Notes under the pieces: generated by a model | The model's database searches: none | The model's input: the letters and a program-made list of their open reading frames with translations, nothing else | What the model was told of the DNA's origin: nothing | From: Thermomucor indicae-seudaticae | Taxonomy: Eukaryota; Mucoromycota; Mucoromycetes; Mucorales; Lichtheimiaceae | Assembly: GCA_000787465.1 (NCBI GenBank) | Contig: JSYX01000084.1 | Span: 1 to 64,000 of the forward strand | Direction of reading: 5' to 3' | Length of the DNA stretch: 64,000 bases | Part shown: piece after piece, positions 13,701 through 24,961 of the stretch | How positions within the stretch are numbered: position 1 is the first letter of the stretch | Layout: each line of letters begins with the position of its first letter | Position numbers and translations under genes: made by a program

Positions 13701-15781
13701 GATATAACGGGGTATAATTTGCTAATCCCGAAACTTGCCACAGACCCATTGAAAACGAGCTTACCGCTTGTCATACAATATCAGCAAGACGAGGAAGACT
13801 CAGCAATAGCCCCTGCGGAACCACAAGAATATAAGCCAATGCTTGTGGACATCGATGAGTCGACATTTACCAGTGGATGGACTAGATTTTATTCTTTGAA
13901 AGAACCGCCTGTGAGAGAAGTGATGAAAATAGTACTTGATATGTTGGAAAGCGCCAGAGATCAGGGCGCATAATTACTTGAAATTAAGGTAACGTGAAAG
14001 AGTCTTTTTTACGTCATATTTGGACAGTAGGACTTACTTACGATGTATATAACTACGCCAGGCCAAGTTAAAGGAAAAGGATGCCAGTATAACCGAGGCT
14101 TCATTCACAAATGTCTTGATATGTTACGGACGTCGACACCCCCGCTGCTGCTCGTCGTCAGTTTCGAAGCTGAACGCTATGTGCTCCCGCCTTATGCAGA
14201 TAATTGGGCTGTGCGAACGTTATCCGTAACCAACCCGGAACCGGCCAACAAAGAGACAGCAGCACGGTCAGAAGAACCTGCGCGGGAACGAAAAGCGCTT
14301 TTACTGCCACGCCTCTGGGCGAATACTAATGGCACTGTTACGCCGAATGTGCTCGAAGGATGATTGGAAGCAGTCTTCCAGCGAATTCTGGAGAGACCTA
14401 GTATCCGCGGCAGAGACATTCAGCGACTACTTTAACATTCATTGACATATGCAGAGGTTAAAGGCGCTCTCGATTACCTTGTTGAACGCGGTGTGGTACG
14501 AAAAATTAAGACTATGCATAGTTCACCGGGAAAAGTGGGATTATTCTCGAAACCCCGTATATACACGCGCTGTGCGCCGACTACCATTAATCCTTCACTT
14601 GAAAGCAGCTACTGGGTAAAGCCTGGCTATTATAACTGCCTGGGAAAGTAAAGTATAATGTAGAAAGATTTGTATATATCTGCATTGTCAGCGAAAAAAG
14701 CCTTTATTAGAGCAACAGGGCCCAGCCTAATTACCATATGCCCTGTAAAGTCCATAACACCTTTAATCAACATGCATGAACTCAATGATGCCTATTGGTG
14801 CATCCTTTCGTCACGTCTTTATCACTGCTTGAATCATCATTTATTAACTTGTATTATGACTGTAGATCATCGACACTCTAGGCCGCAGCAGAGTGAGTCA
14901 ACATCACAGAGACTTTTACCATTATAGAAGCCCCTACACCTTCTGAATGTTTATTGTCACCCTAATGCATTAATATGATATCTTGAAAGTTGCGCAAGTA
15001 TCTGTCTGCGTCTATTGGTTTCCTGTAGTGGGCCCTCGTTCGATGATCACGGACCATCCTTCGAATTGAAATACCGTACTGCTGACGACATTGTGCTTTA
15101 TACATTACTATCCTGAACCATCCGCGGATACCGTTACATTACGCTATTAACTCAGTCATTGACAAATAGCCAACATTGGTTTTGGAATGCGCCTTGTTTC
15201 ATTAATTCCCTGGCAACAATGTCCAAATGTCTTGGATCTTTTTTACGCAAAAAACGGACGACCGAATGTAGTCAAGTGGGATTGGGATCATCGACCGATA
15301 CTTCCAGCAGGTTGTATCATGCTCGGCGGTTAGTACGCGCTCGTCTGAGTCGGCGTACTGGCATCAGCTGATTACGGGGATCGACGGTTTCTTCGTATTT
15401 CTTTACAGTTGCTAGTGACGAAAGTCGCTTGAAGTATCCGAAATAACCCAGTTCAGATATAAGAAAAGAGACATTGGGAAGGGAAGAGACCGTCCGAATC
15501 AGAAAACACCCTTATAGCTTCCCAGAGAAGAATCCGAAACCATTGTTGCGTATCAGGATTCAAATAAAAAATGTCCTTGACGGAACGATAACGTGGTGTG
15601 GAGCACAAGTGGTAAAAGCTGATGCAATCCATGATCCAAAGGCTCGCCAGAGGATGCTTGCCATACGTATGCAATACGTTTCTAGCCTCAGTTAGGGTCA
15701 TTTTGGAACAGCATTTAATGTACCTGTCAGGCGGCAGCGTATCAGCGGACTGTAGGATCTGGTCCCCGCCAAGTCTTATCA

Positions 15782-15934
15782 ATGATGAACCTCTTGTTTG
15801 CTTGGACGATTAAATTTGTCATAGAGCCAAAACACATATCTTGCCATAATTGTGGGATTATTACTCATAGCAGACGCACTCACACCGAGTGTCCTGTAAA
15901 TCTGCAACACTCCCCTCCGAAAGTTTTTCCTTTG
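15782..15934 (+). other. Zinc-knuckle-like peptide fragment
   Basis: The plus frame encodes CHNCGIITHSRRTHTECPVN. The C-x2-C...H-x4-H-x2-C spacing and the trailing CPxN resemble the zinc knuckles in fungal transposon or helicase-type mobile proteins. The frame closes soon after and no other domain is present, so this is at best a fragment of a mobile-element protein. Confidence 0.3.
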
Positions 15935-17131
15935 GTTTCTGTTTTATTGCTTCTCTTTACCATTACCAATAGCGAATGCCTTTGTCAGAAGTTACCAAGA
16001 ACCCTCACCAACGCAGCCGTGAGCTCTCAGTTCATAAGCGTAGTGAGATTTTCGGGATGAGAAAGGCTAGGGAATGTGGTTCGGTCGCAATTGCGAAGGA
16101 TACCGAAATGGACGCAACTGCATCGCTGTTTAACAGCAAATCTCCGTCGTTCAGCTCCTTGCTTTCAGTTTAATTGAAATAATAGAAATTTATGCTATTT
16201 GCATTTTCAAGGTTCGTCTCCACCAAGTCAAGATCGCTGAGATGCTTAAATTGATCCACGGATGCTACTGGACTCCATACTGTTTATTGATTAGACTTTT
16301 GCTCCACTTAAAGGTATATTTTGCATCAACTGTAAACCAAATTTGCGCTAAAATGAGACCAATTTTACGGCTAGTCAGTACATGATTTACGTTGGATGAA
16401 GAATATGTTTGCTTACCTTCCGCTGAAACTTGGCTTTCAGTCAACGCAAAATACACCTCGAGCAGCACATAAGTCCAATCTTGGTTAGATACCTTTTCCT
16501 TTGCTCTCCATTGTAATATGTCACTTACCACTTTGGTATTCCCACCGCAGTGGGGACCAACCCCGCACCTCTTACCGGTGGGGCGGTTAAATAAGTATCC
16601 AGTTTACAATATCGCTGTATGCTGGTATACTTTATAATTCTATGATACTTTAATGGTAATAATTTATAGTGTAAAGTTTAGTATTAACTGGTTTACAAAC
16701 GTGGGCGGAGGGGTGACAAAGGCGCTGCCTCAACGTCTCACCAAATCGCACTCCCAAAAATGAGGAGGGGAAAAGCCTTTCACCATGTCATAAGGATCTG
16801 AATCAGTAGAACTTGAAACAGAAGAACTTACCATCACATAACTTGACGAAGAATACCCTTGCCGTTGGAGAGACATGACTTGAGCCATATCGTCTGTACT
16901 GAAATCGACCGTACCAATGAAAGATTCTTGGTGTTGAAGTCACCAGTTTTTCTTTACCATAACATTGATGACTTGCAAGCAGGAACCAATAGCTTGGCCG
17001 GCTTCTTTCTTGGTCAAAGGTCTTGCACGAAAGGGATCAACGATCTTGCATCTTCAATAGACGGATTCTTGTGAGATGGACAGTAGAGTCACGTAGCGTT
17101 TCAACGAATGTTCAGATGATAATGCTTAAAT

Positions 17132-17276
17132 AGGGCGAAAAAGGGCGGATTTAAGGGCGGGTTTTGCCAAAAACTCTGTACAACGTGAGGTCTTTACTGC
17201 TTCAAGACCGTAGCTCGTGGAACCTGTAGGGCGGGTTTCCGAGCGATTTGGTCAAATCCGCCCTCCTGCACGCCCT
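17132..17276. repeat. Imperfect inverted-repeat (MITE-like) element
   Basis: The left arm AGGGCG-AAAA-AGGGCGGATTT (17132-17152) is matched in reverse complement on the right by AGGGCG-TGCAGG-AGGGCGGATTT (17254-17276). The ~145-bp unit also contains two direct copies of GGGCGGGTTT (about 17155 and 17229). No clear target-site duplication is visible and no ORF lies inside. Confidence 0.45.
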
Positions 17277-20200
17277 CTGGCCCGTCCAATTTTCGCCATG
17301 GTGTTTGTAGTTTCGAAGAAGTCGAGAAAAGTGTGTAAACTAGAGAGTGAAAGGCCCTCTGTTTAAATACCTGTCTTGGCCGGAATAGATTGCGTGACAT
17401 GATTGTAGCAAACCCTTGCATTCGATGATTCACTTGAGTTTCTGATTATATTCATGATAGCGTTAGTACTTTGTGCGAACCTCTTCACCCAAAATATCAA
17501 TTGAAAAAACGGAATCAATGCAAAAGGGTCTTTGCCAGCAGCGTCAAAACTTTCTCTTCCGCAAGTGCAAATCAAACGGACATGACAAGGAACACTTCTA
17601 TTAAGCGTAATTTATTACGCAGCCAGTCAAACATACAGATGCACATCATAAGCCTTCTGTATCGTATAAGATCCTTATATCACGGTGCAAATGTATTTCG
17701 ATTTCACCGTAAATCCTCATTAGAGCATGGCGCAAATTCCACTTGAAGTTGACGCAAACACTACCAACGGAGGACGCTAAAGTTTATTCAAAAACCAGTA
17801 GATCTGGATTATCGGATAATTCTCTCTTCTTCATCATATGAAACTGAAATAGAAGCGGGCAATGCTGATGTACTATGCCCGGGACGTTTTGCACTTGTTC
17901 GTCAGGTTGGAAATTTCTGTTGTCGTCGTCAAAAGCTTCGAGCTTGGACACTGCGACAGATTAGAATCCAATGTTATTAACGCATTTTGTTGAATCCACT
18001 GGGAGTTGCAAGTTGCGAGCTTCAATGGTTTATCCGGCAAAGTCGTTTGGCTTCTTCGATTTCATAAACCATAATAATGACTATTACACTTCAGACGAGT
18101 CAAGTTTAGACGACTTTAGAGAGGTACGCAAGGAAAACGAAATCCTGTCTCCTTTCCAGACTTAAAAACCAGTGTGGTGAGACTTTGGAAGTTAAGTTGA
18201 AGGAGAGAGAAGTCTTGACCGACCGTGTCCTTTTCGACGTTCGATATGTCTAAAGAGTTAGATCAAAAACGAGTATATACGGCACCGGTCAACGTAAATC
18301 CCTTTGCGTAATTATCGAAGTTAATTGCGTCATTTTTTCACGCAACAGTTCAGAGGCTTCCGAGTTCTGTTCTTCAGATGAATTCCTGATGTAAATGTTC
18401 GGCATATTTCGCACACCAATTTGCTCGATGCAATTTACATGGCAACTGGTAGTAAGATCTCCAGAGTCCAACGTAGCCCGCATCTCGTCCCAGTTTAAGG
18501 AGCGCGTGTGTCCATCCTTTACATGTCATAATGGACGCGATCGACGATCGCAGTTTTGAAAATACAACAAGAAAACGTCGTATCGAAATGACTCCAATAA
18601 GTTAAGGTTATGTCGATGCAGCCATTGCTTGATAAAGAGGATTACTTGAGGATGCAGCCTTTAGTCCCGCGTCGAGAAGGACCAGCTCATCCCTGGTTTA
18701 CCGTTTGCAATACGAAGCACTGGCGCATTCCATGTAGCCGTGAGCTGATGTCGGGCAGTACTCGACGACTTACCCGGTCTCCGTGAGCATCATGTCATAA
18801 TCCTACAATTTCTGGAAAGGATGTGCACGGTGCGATGAGATGACAGTTAAGAACTTTTGGTTGACTTATCCGGTGGCCGGTTCAAATACTTGAGTGAATA
18901 CTCATGTCGTTGCGCTGGTCAACAACGGCGGCGTAGCCAGAATGGAAAATAGTCATTATCAACTCATAGAGAACAGAAGGCCACTTCGTTATTCTTAGCC
19001 GGAAACATCGCTCTGCCATCCCCGGTATCCATTTCAGTGGTCAATAAGAAAAAGGCGAGACTGTTCATGATGTGCGCATATTACTCAAGAAAGCGAGGGC
19101 CTATAATGAAAACAGAAAGTAGGACGGAGACAAACCAGTAGAGACCTATACGCTTGAGAGTGAAGATAACAGGTGACAGAGCAGATGGATGTGGCAGACT
19201 GGCAGAAAATATGGATTGATTCATCTCAAACAAGGCTTGGTGTGGAGGGCAAGCTGGAGGATCATCTCTAAAGTCTCCGTCGACGGTGGCAAAGAGGTTC
19301 TTAATTATCCGAAGATGGCATTCTTGAAAGTTGGTCGAGGAAAGAAACCGTATCTAGCATGACGAAGGGGACTTAAAATGGGCGTGTGCTTGTAAATACC
19401 ACTAAATCATGTGAGAGGCCTAAAATGAGCTCCGGCAGGCCTGTTACGATGCGGTCAAGGTTATATATTATGCACTCAACCTAACCTCCAGTGGGATGCA
19501 GCGACTAGCTTCCTTGTATGGCCATGAGCATTCAAGAGGGCAGGGATGAGTGAGGGCAAACTAGAAGGAAAAATACAGAACAAGATACGTCCTGTGCCTT
19601 ACCAAAGATCAAAAAGACGGATATGTGTACTTTTCAGGAAACTGACTTCCGCAAATCGTGTATAAAATGACACACGACGTTACTGTGATATGTGTGACAA
19701 TCGCCAACGTGGTGGTCTCTTTGAAAAGGCGCCACCTTGTGTGAGAGCGCCGCAATCCGACAGATGACTGTCGTGCGCCAGTTGAAAAAGTGCTTTAATG
19801 TTTTTCAAGTTTAGAGCCAAGGCTCGATGGGTATTAGGAACAAATTCATCAAAAAATTCCACATTCAGCTATAGGAGATGGGTGATCACTGGAGCAGGCT
19901 CTTTCTTTTCTTTCTGGCGGTTGGGTAGTGGAGGGGGCCTCGAAAATATGAGGGGTTCTGCCTTGAGCCGCTTCGGTTTCGGACTGAGACGAGGAAGGGG
20001 TTCGCCCAGACGGTGGGTGGCAATCAAATTGCAAAAGACTCCGTTTTAGTAAGTTGCAGTGATACTTGAATGTATGGAATTCATGGTATGCTTAGTAATA
20101 TCGCTTGTTTTACCTCGTTCCAGAAACAGGCTGGTTGCAAAGCAATCGAAAACATCCAACACATTCAGCGGAGCTAAAAAATCAGCGAGTTTGCTGCTCA

Positions 20201-20295
20201 AGGACGAGGTCTCCTTTTCTTTTCTCTCTTTCTAACCAGCTTACACAACCCTTACAAGGCGTCTGCTTTGTACTTTTTTACTACATACCCAAATA

Positions 20296-21889
20296 ATGCG
20301 TGAACCCAATTTTAGCTTTCCCTCCCAGAATAGAGCCGCAGTGGTTATTTCATCTGCCTTGTACGATCGTCGAGCGTTGGATTGCACGGCCACCCTACCT
20401 CTCGTCAATTCACTCACACATCTTGCTTATATGACCTCGACATCACCCCGTATACGAGAGATTTTGGCAGCTGATGGAGGATTAGAACGATTAGTCAAGA
20501 TCTTGGCAACTTGTCAAAACACAGACCGGCATTCGTTATGGAAATGGTCCTTGGCTTTCCAATGCATGGTCAATGTAGGAGTTCGTGGCACGGAAGCAAT
20601 AAGGAGCCGTGTAGTAGAGACCGGTGCTGTGCATGTTGTCTTAGCGATTCTTGAAAACTTCCTGCGGGCACTCGATCAAGATAAGGCAAGCAAAGACCAC
20701 GATCGCAAACAGCTTCATCAACCGCTACCTGCGACAGCCACTGCACTATCTTTACCCACGGTTCCTCTCCAGCCCACCCAGTCAAGGTCGACGCCAATCA
20801 CTCCGTCACGGAGATTTTTCGGCCAACTTTCAAGTGACCAGCAACTCACTCCGGACCGCCCTTTCGTTAGCCCGAAGCGACGTACCTTTATCACTCGCAC
20901 TCCCAAACCAAAGCCGAAACCAGTTGATCCTTCACTGTCTTCGATACCACTTCTGAACAGTCTTTCTCCGGACGCAATCCTGCATCGTGAGGAGGACATC
21001 CTTTTATCCTTGCAGCTCTTAGCTTACCTTTCGAAATACCCTCATATTCGCGAATCATTCCACAAGAATCATCGTCGCAATGTGTTTTCGGTTGTAGAAA
21101 AGTTCACTTACCGCTTCCATCCGCCAACGGTCATTTACTGGGCAGGTGTTATTATGCGCAACGCTTGCAGGAAAGACGAAGCAAGAGGAGGAATAAGACA
21201 ATGTGCGTACATGCATTGCGGCAAGTGGGAACGTTTTCCACGCGAGTTTGCAAAATGTCGTCGATGGTAAGTTGGGTTTATTTTCCTTTTTATTGTTCCG
21301 CCCGACGTAATGCTGACCTTTGAATGTCAATAGCCGCAAAGCAAAGTACTGTTCTAAAGCTTGTCAGTCGAAAGCCTGGCAAGAAGGACACAAGTATTGG
21401 TGTGTTGAGCGTCCACACTCGACACAGCCTCCAGCAACGACAACGACCTCAAGCGCAACTGCTGCTGCTGCCGCGGCTGTCGTTGCTGCTGCACCACAAC
21501 CAGCTCCACAGCCTGACCAAGTGATGCACCTTGAACCTCACGGCGCGACACCGGATGTCATGCCAATCCCTATTGAAGAGCGCCAAAGCGAATTAACGCA
21601 AGTTGACGATGCTACGGGCGGTAACAATGAACCTACTAGACATCGTTCCTCGATATCTTTTCCTTCAGCAAACGATCATCCACTTACTTCCAATAATGAC
21701 CGTAATACAGGTGAGGCCCATCCAGCTTCGCTTATTCGTGGACACTCTGGGCGGGATCACCATCATCACCACCATCTTCGACGACGTAATTCACGCTCAG
21801 CACACAGTGTCCCTTCAGGGTCATCTACTGAAGTGGAAACTGAAGTGGCAGACAACGCTCCAATGCGAGATATGATGGACGTGGATTAA
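20296..21889 (+). CDS. MUB1: MYND-finger protein of the MUB1 / samB family
   Basis: Two exons (20296-21266 and 21334-21889; 67-nt GT-AG intron splitting a MYND cysteine codon) give 508 aa. The N-terminal ~150 residues are armadillo-like helices (LVNSLTHLAYM, GGLERLVKILA). A Pro/Ser/Thr-rich linker precedes the MYND finger at about 303-347, with CGKWERFPREFAKCRRC and then AKYCSKACQSKAW...HKYWC, nearly the fungal samB consensus. The C-terminus is low-complexity, with an Ala run and a six-His run. In yeast, Mub1 works with the E3 Ubr2 to ubiquitinate Rpn4; in Aspergillus, samB affects septation and morphogenesis. The first in-frame ATG is used, just downstream of a CT-rich leader. It is convergent with the amine oxidase gene (560 bp between stops). 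Function is by homology; the family call is firm. Confidence 0.9.
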
Positions 21890-22448
21890 TCGCAAATTCC
21901 CACTAGAAGCGTGACAACCTGTGTACATGTATTAGTCCTTTTTTCCCTCTCTCTTTCTCTTTGCTGTTTCCTGCCTCTTTGTTTCTGTCACTGTTGACGG
22001 CACTTGTCTTTCTTTCTTTCTACCCACTTGCGGTCTGACAAAGAGTAAGGAATTCTCTCTATTTTTGAAACCAATGTACTTTTGTTCACCACAAAAGTCT
22101 TGCTGACAAAGCAATTCGAAATACAACTCCCCTCATTAGAAAGGAGGTCTCGAAAAAAGGCCATACATATGATGTTGTTTGTTGAAGTTATCTTATTAAT
22201 GGCACTTTTGAACAGTTTCTAAGATGCTGTATCATGCGATGGTACTTGTGGAACTTCCTTTTCATTTTGTATATTGCAAAGCAAGCTCAATGGTGATTCT
22301 GCTAATGCCGTTCGTGTTACGAAGCATCATTAGAAGGAACATTTGTCCAGCAATGGCAATAATCGAACGGTTACTGTATTTTGTGAGAAGTGCGATATAA
22401 CTACAATCTTTTATATTTGAGAGTACAATGCAATGGGAAAGAACCATT
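21890..22448. other. Convergent intergenic region with pyrimidine-rich tract
   Basis: 3' flanks of the MUB1-like gene and the amine oxidase. It holds a long imperfect CTTT/TTTC tract (about 21945-22022) and no credible gene. Confidence 0.6.
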
Positions 22449-24223
22449 TTAAATCTTTCGAATATAATCAGCATGCATGCGTGCCTTCGTGATAGTGGGG
22501 TAGTATTCTGCTTTGGGACACTTGTCTTGAATGCATTGGATAACTTGGTAAGCTGTGTCTGCACCACTGAACCATGCTCCCTGCAAGAAGCCGTAAAAGT
22601 CCGTAGACATGGCTTCTCCAGCAAAGAAGACACGGTTCAGCAGTGGCGCCTTCATGTTGACGTGATGTTGACTTAGTTCACCAATCGGCCAATTCGAGTA
22701 GCTCCCACGGAAAAGTGGGTTCGAGTGCCATCGAGGTACCAAGATTTCAGTTGGCTCGGGGATGTGGTCGCCGTACATAGTCCGGAGTATCTTCATCACT
22801 TGGCCTTTGACCTCTTCATCCGTCATGGATTCAACCATGTAGGACATATCCTGCGTTACGGTAACAAAGAAGATGTTGGTCGTTGTGTTCTTTGGGAGGA
22901 ACCCTGGTGCGTTTAGGTTTTGCCAAGTTGCAAAGTAGCCGCGTCGATCTGGATCGGCATACACGGTGAACTGACTGTCGTCCCAGAATTGGTAGGGGAA
23001 GTTCAAAAAGATCTTGGTGTAAGTTGCCATATGAAAACCGTGGATGCCCTCCAGTTTCCAGGCCGGAAGTCGAGGACTCCATTCGACATCGTGATTTTCA
23101 AGACCCCGACTCTACATGATGGATATGTTTATTTCGATGTATTTGTTATTATCCACATAGTCTCCTGAACTTACGAGAATGTGCAGATGGCATAGTCGGC
23201 TTTCACCACGTCTCCTGTCTTGGTGTACACAATAACGCCGTCTTCGTCGTAGGCAATTTTGGTCACTGTCGTGTTAAGCTTGAGGCGAGGATCGTTTTCT
23301 TTGAGGATCTGGCGGGCTTCCTCCAAAAAGATGAATTTGAAACCTCTGCAGAAGGGTTATAAGTGATGGAGCTTCTATTGAGAACTCACAATCATATACC
23401 TCGGGTCCATCACGAAGAGATCTCCGTCACTGTCGGGTCCGAAGCTCGTGTAAGTCCAGTTATCGTTTATCATGGCGTATTCCAAGGACGATATCTCGGG
23501 ATCTTCACCCATTTCCCAGTCGAACTTGTAGTACTCGATGGCCCGGTCGACCGCGGTTGTTGGGTACCATCCTGCCAAATCCAGGCCTACGCGGGAGGGC
23601 AAATCCACTTGATTGTTTACTATGCGATTAACTACATAATACATGATCATTTTAGATATTTACTGCCAATTCTTGGATAAAAAGAAACTGAACTTACATG
23701 CCAAATCTTCCATCCGCTTATAAGCCTCGTTATATCTAGAAAGGCATTATACCTCAAAGACAAAATAAGGATATAGAGCATGATTCCCTTTTCTATACCT
23801 GTTGCAAGAGTCTGTGAAATTGACCTTGCCATGTTCATCATAGACGACAACGTCGTCATTGTTGGTAGCCGCTGTCTTGAGGCCGTATTTCTTGCGTAGT
23901 TGGTTGATTGGATTGCTCCCGAGGCCTTGGACCCAATTACAGCCCATTTCAACTCGGATCCCAGCAAATGGGACATCCTGTGCTCTGCCTGCGGTCTACA
24001 TGTTAGTACATGTAATGTTTTACCTTTTTGCTCGAAGTTCCTTACCGCCCAAGGTGTCCCTGGCTTCGATAATGACGAAATCTTCGATCCCAGCTGCTGT
24101 CAAGTTGCGTGCCGCATTGATGCCACTCACTCCACCGCCCAGAATGGCTACCTTGGTACGCGCCGTTGTCGCGGCAACTGCAAGTGGTAACAAAGATCCT
24201 AGAAGAAAAGCAATGGGTTTCAT
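22449..24223 (-). CDS. Secreted FAD-dependent polyamine oxidase-like amine oxidase
   Basis: Six exons in minus order: 24223-24046, 23988-23799, 23735-23698, 23631-23400, 23345-23175 and 23109-22449, giving 489 aa with consistent phase. Residues 1-19 form a signal peptide. A Rossmann motif VAILGGGVSGINAARNL (about 25-41) and IIEARDTLGG bind FAD; GIRVEMGCNWVQG is the second conserved block. NVNAP-type substrate-channel residues, an FPYQFW segment and the C-terminal RVFFAGEAMSTDFYGFLQGAW FAD/substrate motif complete the fold. The closest family is plant/fungal polyamine oxidase (oxidation of spermine or spermidine with release of H2O2); secretion is inferred from the leader and several N-x-S/T sites. 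A TATA element is read at about 24267 on the minus strand. The 38-nt third exon is unusually small. The enzyme class is secure; the exact substrate is not. Confidence 0.9.
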
Positions 24224-24265
24224 GGCCCGTACTTTTTCGTCTGCATTCTCCAGATAAGGTCTGAT

Positions 24266-24276
24266 CTCTTTATATA
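24266..24276 (-). promoter_or_regulatory. TATA-like element upstream of amine oxidase
   Basis: Read on the minus strand as TGTATATAAAG, about 45-50 bp upstream of the ATG at 24223. Confidence 0.45.
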
Positions 24277-24961
24277 CATTATCAGGAAGGGGCAGGGACG
24301 AAGTTTGAACAAGAAAGGGTCACCATGTACAACCGACTCTTCCCATCGAAAAGCATAAAGCCGATCGTTTCGAAGAAAGCTCAGGCGCAAGATGCATCAC
24401 TGTATTACCCCGCACGCCTTTATTCAAGGTACACGTTGACCGATAGCAGTTTTTTAAGTCTGTTCACAAAAAGTAACCGTGTTATAAATCGTGGCGGCAC
24501 AACAATGGAATACCGGCCGCACTTGATAGGTTAATGTATCGATTTATCTCGGAACTTCTAGCCTGAATGACTTGTGGTCCTGCGAAAGTCCTGCTACACA
24601 AGAATGCATATCGTATGTGTTGCTATGCCGCTGTTCAGTATGACGTGTTCTGACTATCTGTACGCGATATATTTAGAGTTTTGATGCTGCTTCTTCGGCA
24701 AAATTCATACATATTGGAAGATTTTTATTTAGTAGAAACCATAACATCACCGCACGGCGACACTTATTTTTCTCTCCACTTCTCGCAACTATTGATTAAT
24801 GAAGTCATCATGGTCATGGTCGCAAACGAAGTGTTAGCTGTCAGACGAGGTATCATAAAACATTCTGGGAAATAAAACATTGCAGCATAATGCGCAGAGA
24901 CGTTGTGTAACAGTAACAGTTGCATGTTATGCAAGTTGTGTTTGATCCCTGTTGCCAGGCC
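24277..24961. other. Intergenic, no gene seen
   Basis: Divided between the promoter of the amine oxidase (minus) and the 3' flank of the Tvp38-like gene (minus). Short plus-strand frames (24325-24534, 24681-24875) lack homology features. Confidence 0.55.

Larger units (their letters stand above)
7680..14651 (+). pseudogene. TFIIIC largest subunit (Tfc3 / tau138 / GTF3C1-like), broken copy
   Basis: TFIIIC binds the B box of tRNA genes and recruits Pol III machinery. Legible pieces follow the family order. (1) 7741-8350: an acidic, Lys-rich segment. (2) 8396-8542 and 8605-9080: the B-block winged helix, with GITQADLTKVLGLDPRS at about 8671 and RINLCVHAQF downstream. (3) 9150-10390: another winged helix, then an RPPKRRR basic patch. 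(4) 10815-12330: a long exon with GYFNSRMIRTKLLHQHIL, NEMTLITYFQVIG and TYTREQRNAL-like blocks. (5) 12400-12730: a SANT-like unit (KWTVQEDDLLLYTYAIL, then TANQCRNRLVNL). (6) 12800-14651: YDPFHAYAMLYQYPP, RYVLPPYADNW and a C-terminal WVKPGYYNCL. Lesions: TAG at 7883, a 1-nt slip in an A-run near 8140, a 1-nt slip in a C-run at 10171-10176, TAA at 11722, TGA at 12076, a 1-nt slip near 12470, and disrupted joins after 12990. Normal GT/AG introns survive between pieces. I infer a relict duplicate; a functional copy should exist elsewhere. Confidence 0.72.
14652..20295. other. 5.6-kb gene desert, probably degenerate mobile-element sequence
   Basis: No multi-exon gene model could be assembled. Short frames include a minus frame 16265-16531, a plus frame 15159-15371 and a plus frame near 15782 with a zinc-knuckle-like motif. 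Between 18700 and 19670 almost no frame is open. An inverted-repeat element lies at 17132-17276. The last ~250 bp before 20296 is pyrimidine-rich (20207-20235) and serves as promoter and 5' UTR of the MYND-protein gene. Confidence 0.45.

Noticed and set aside
21751..21768. Six-His run in the MUB1-like protein as a possible tag
   Set aside because: It lies inside a natural His/Arg/Ser low-complexity tail in a typical fungal gene; nothing suggests engineering.
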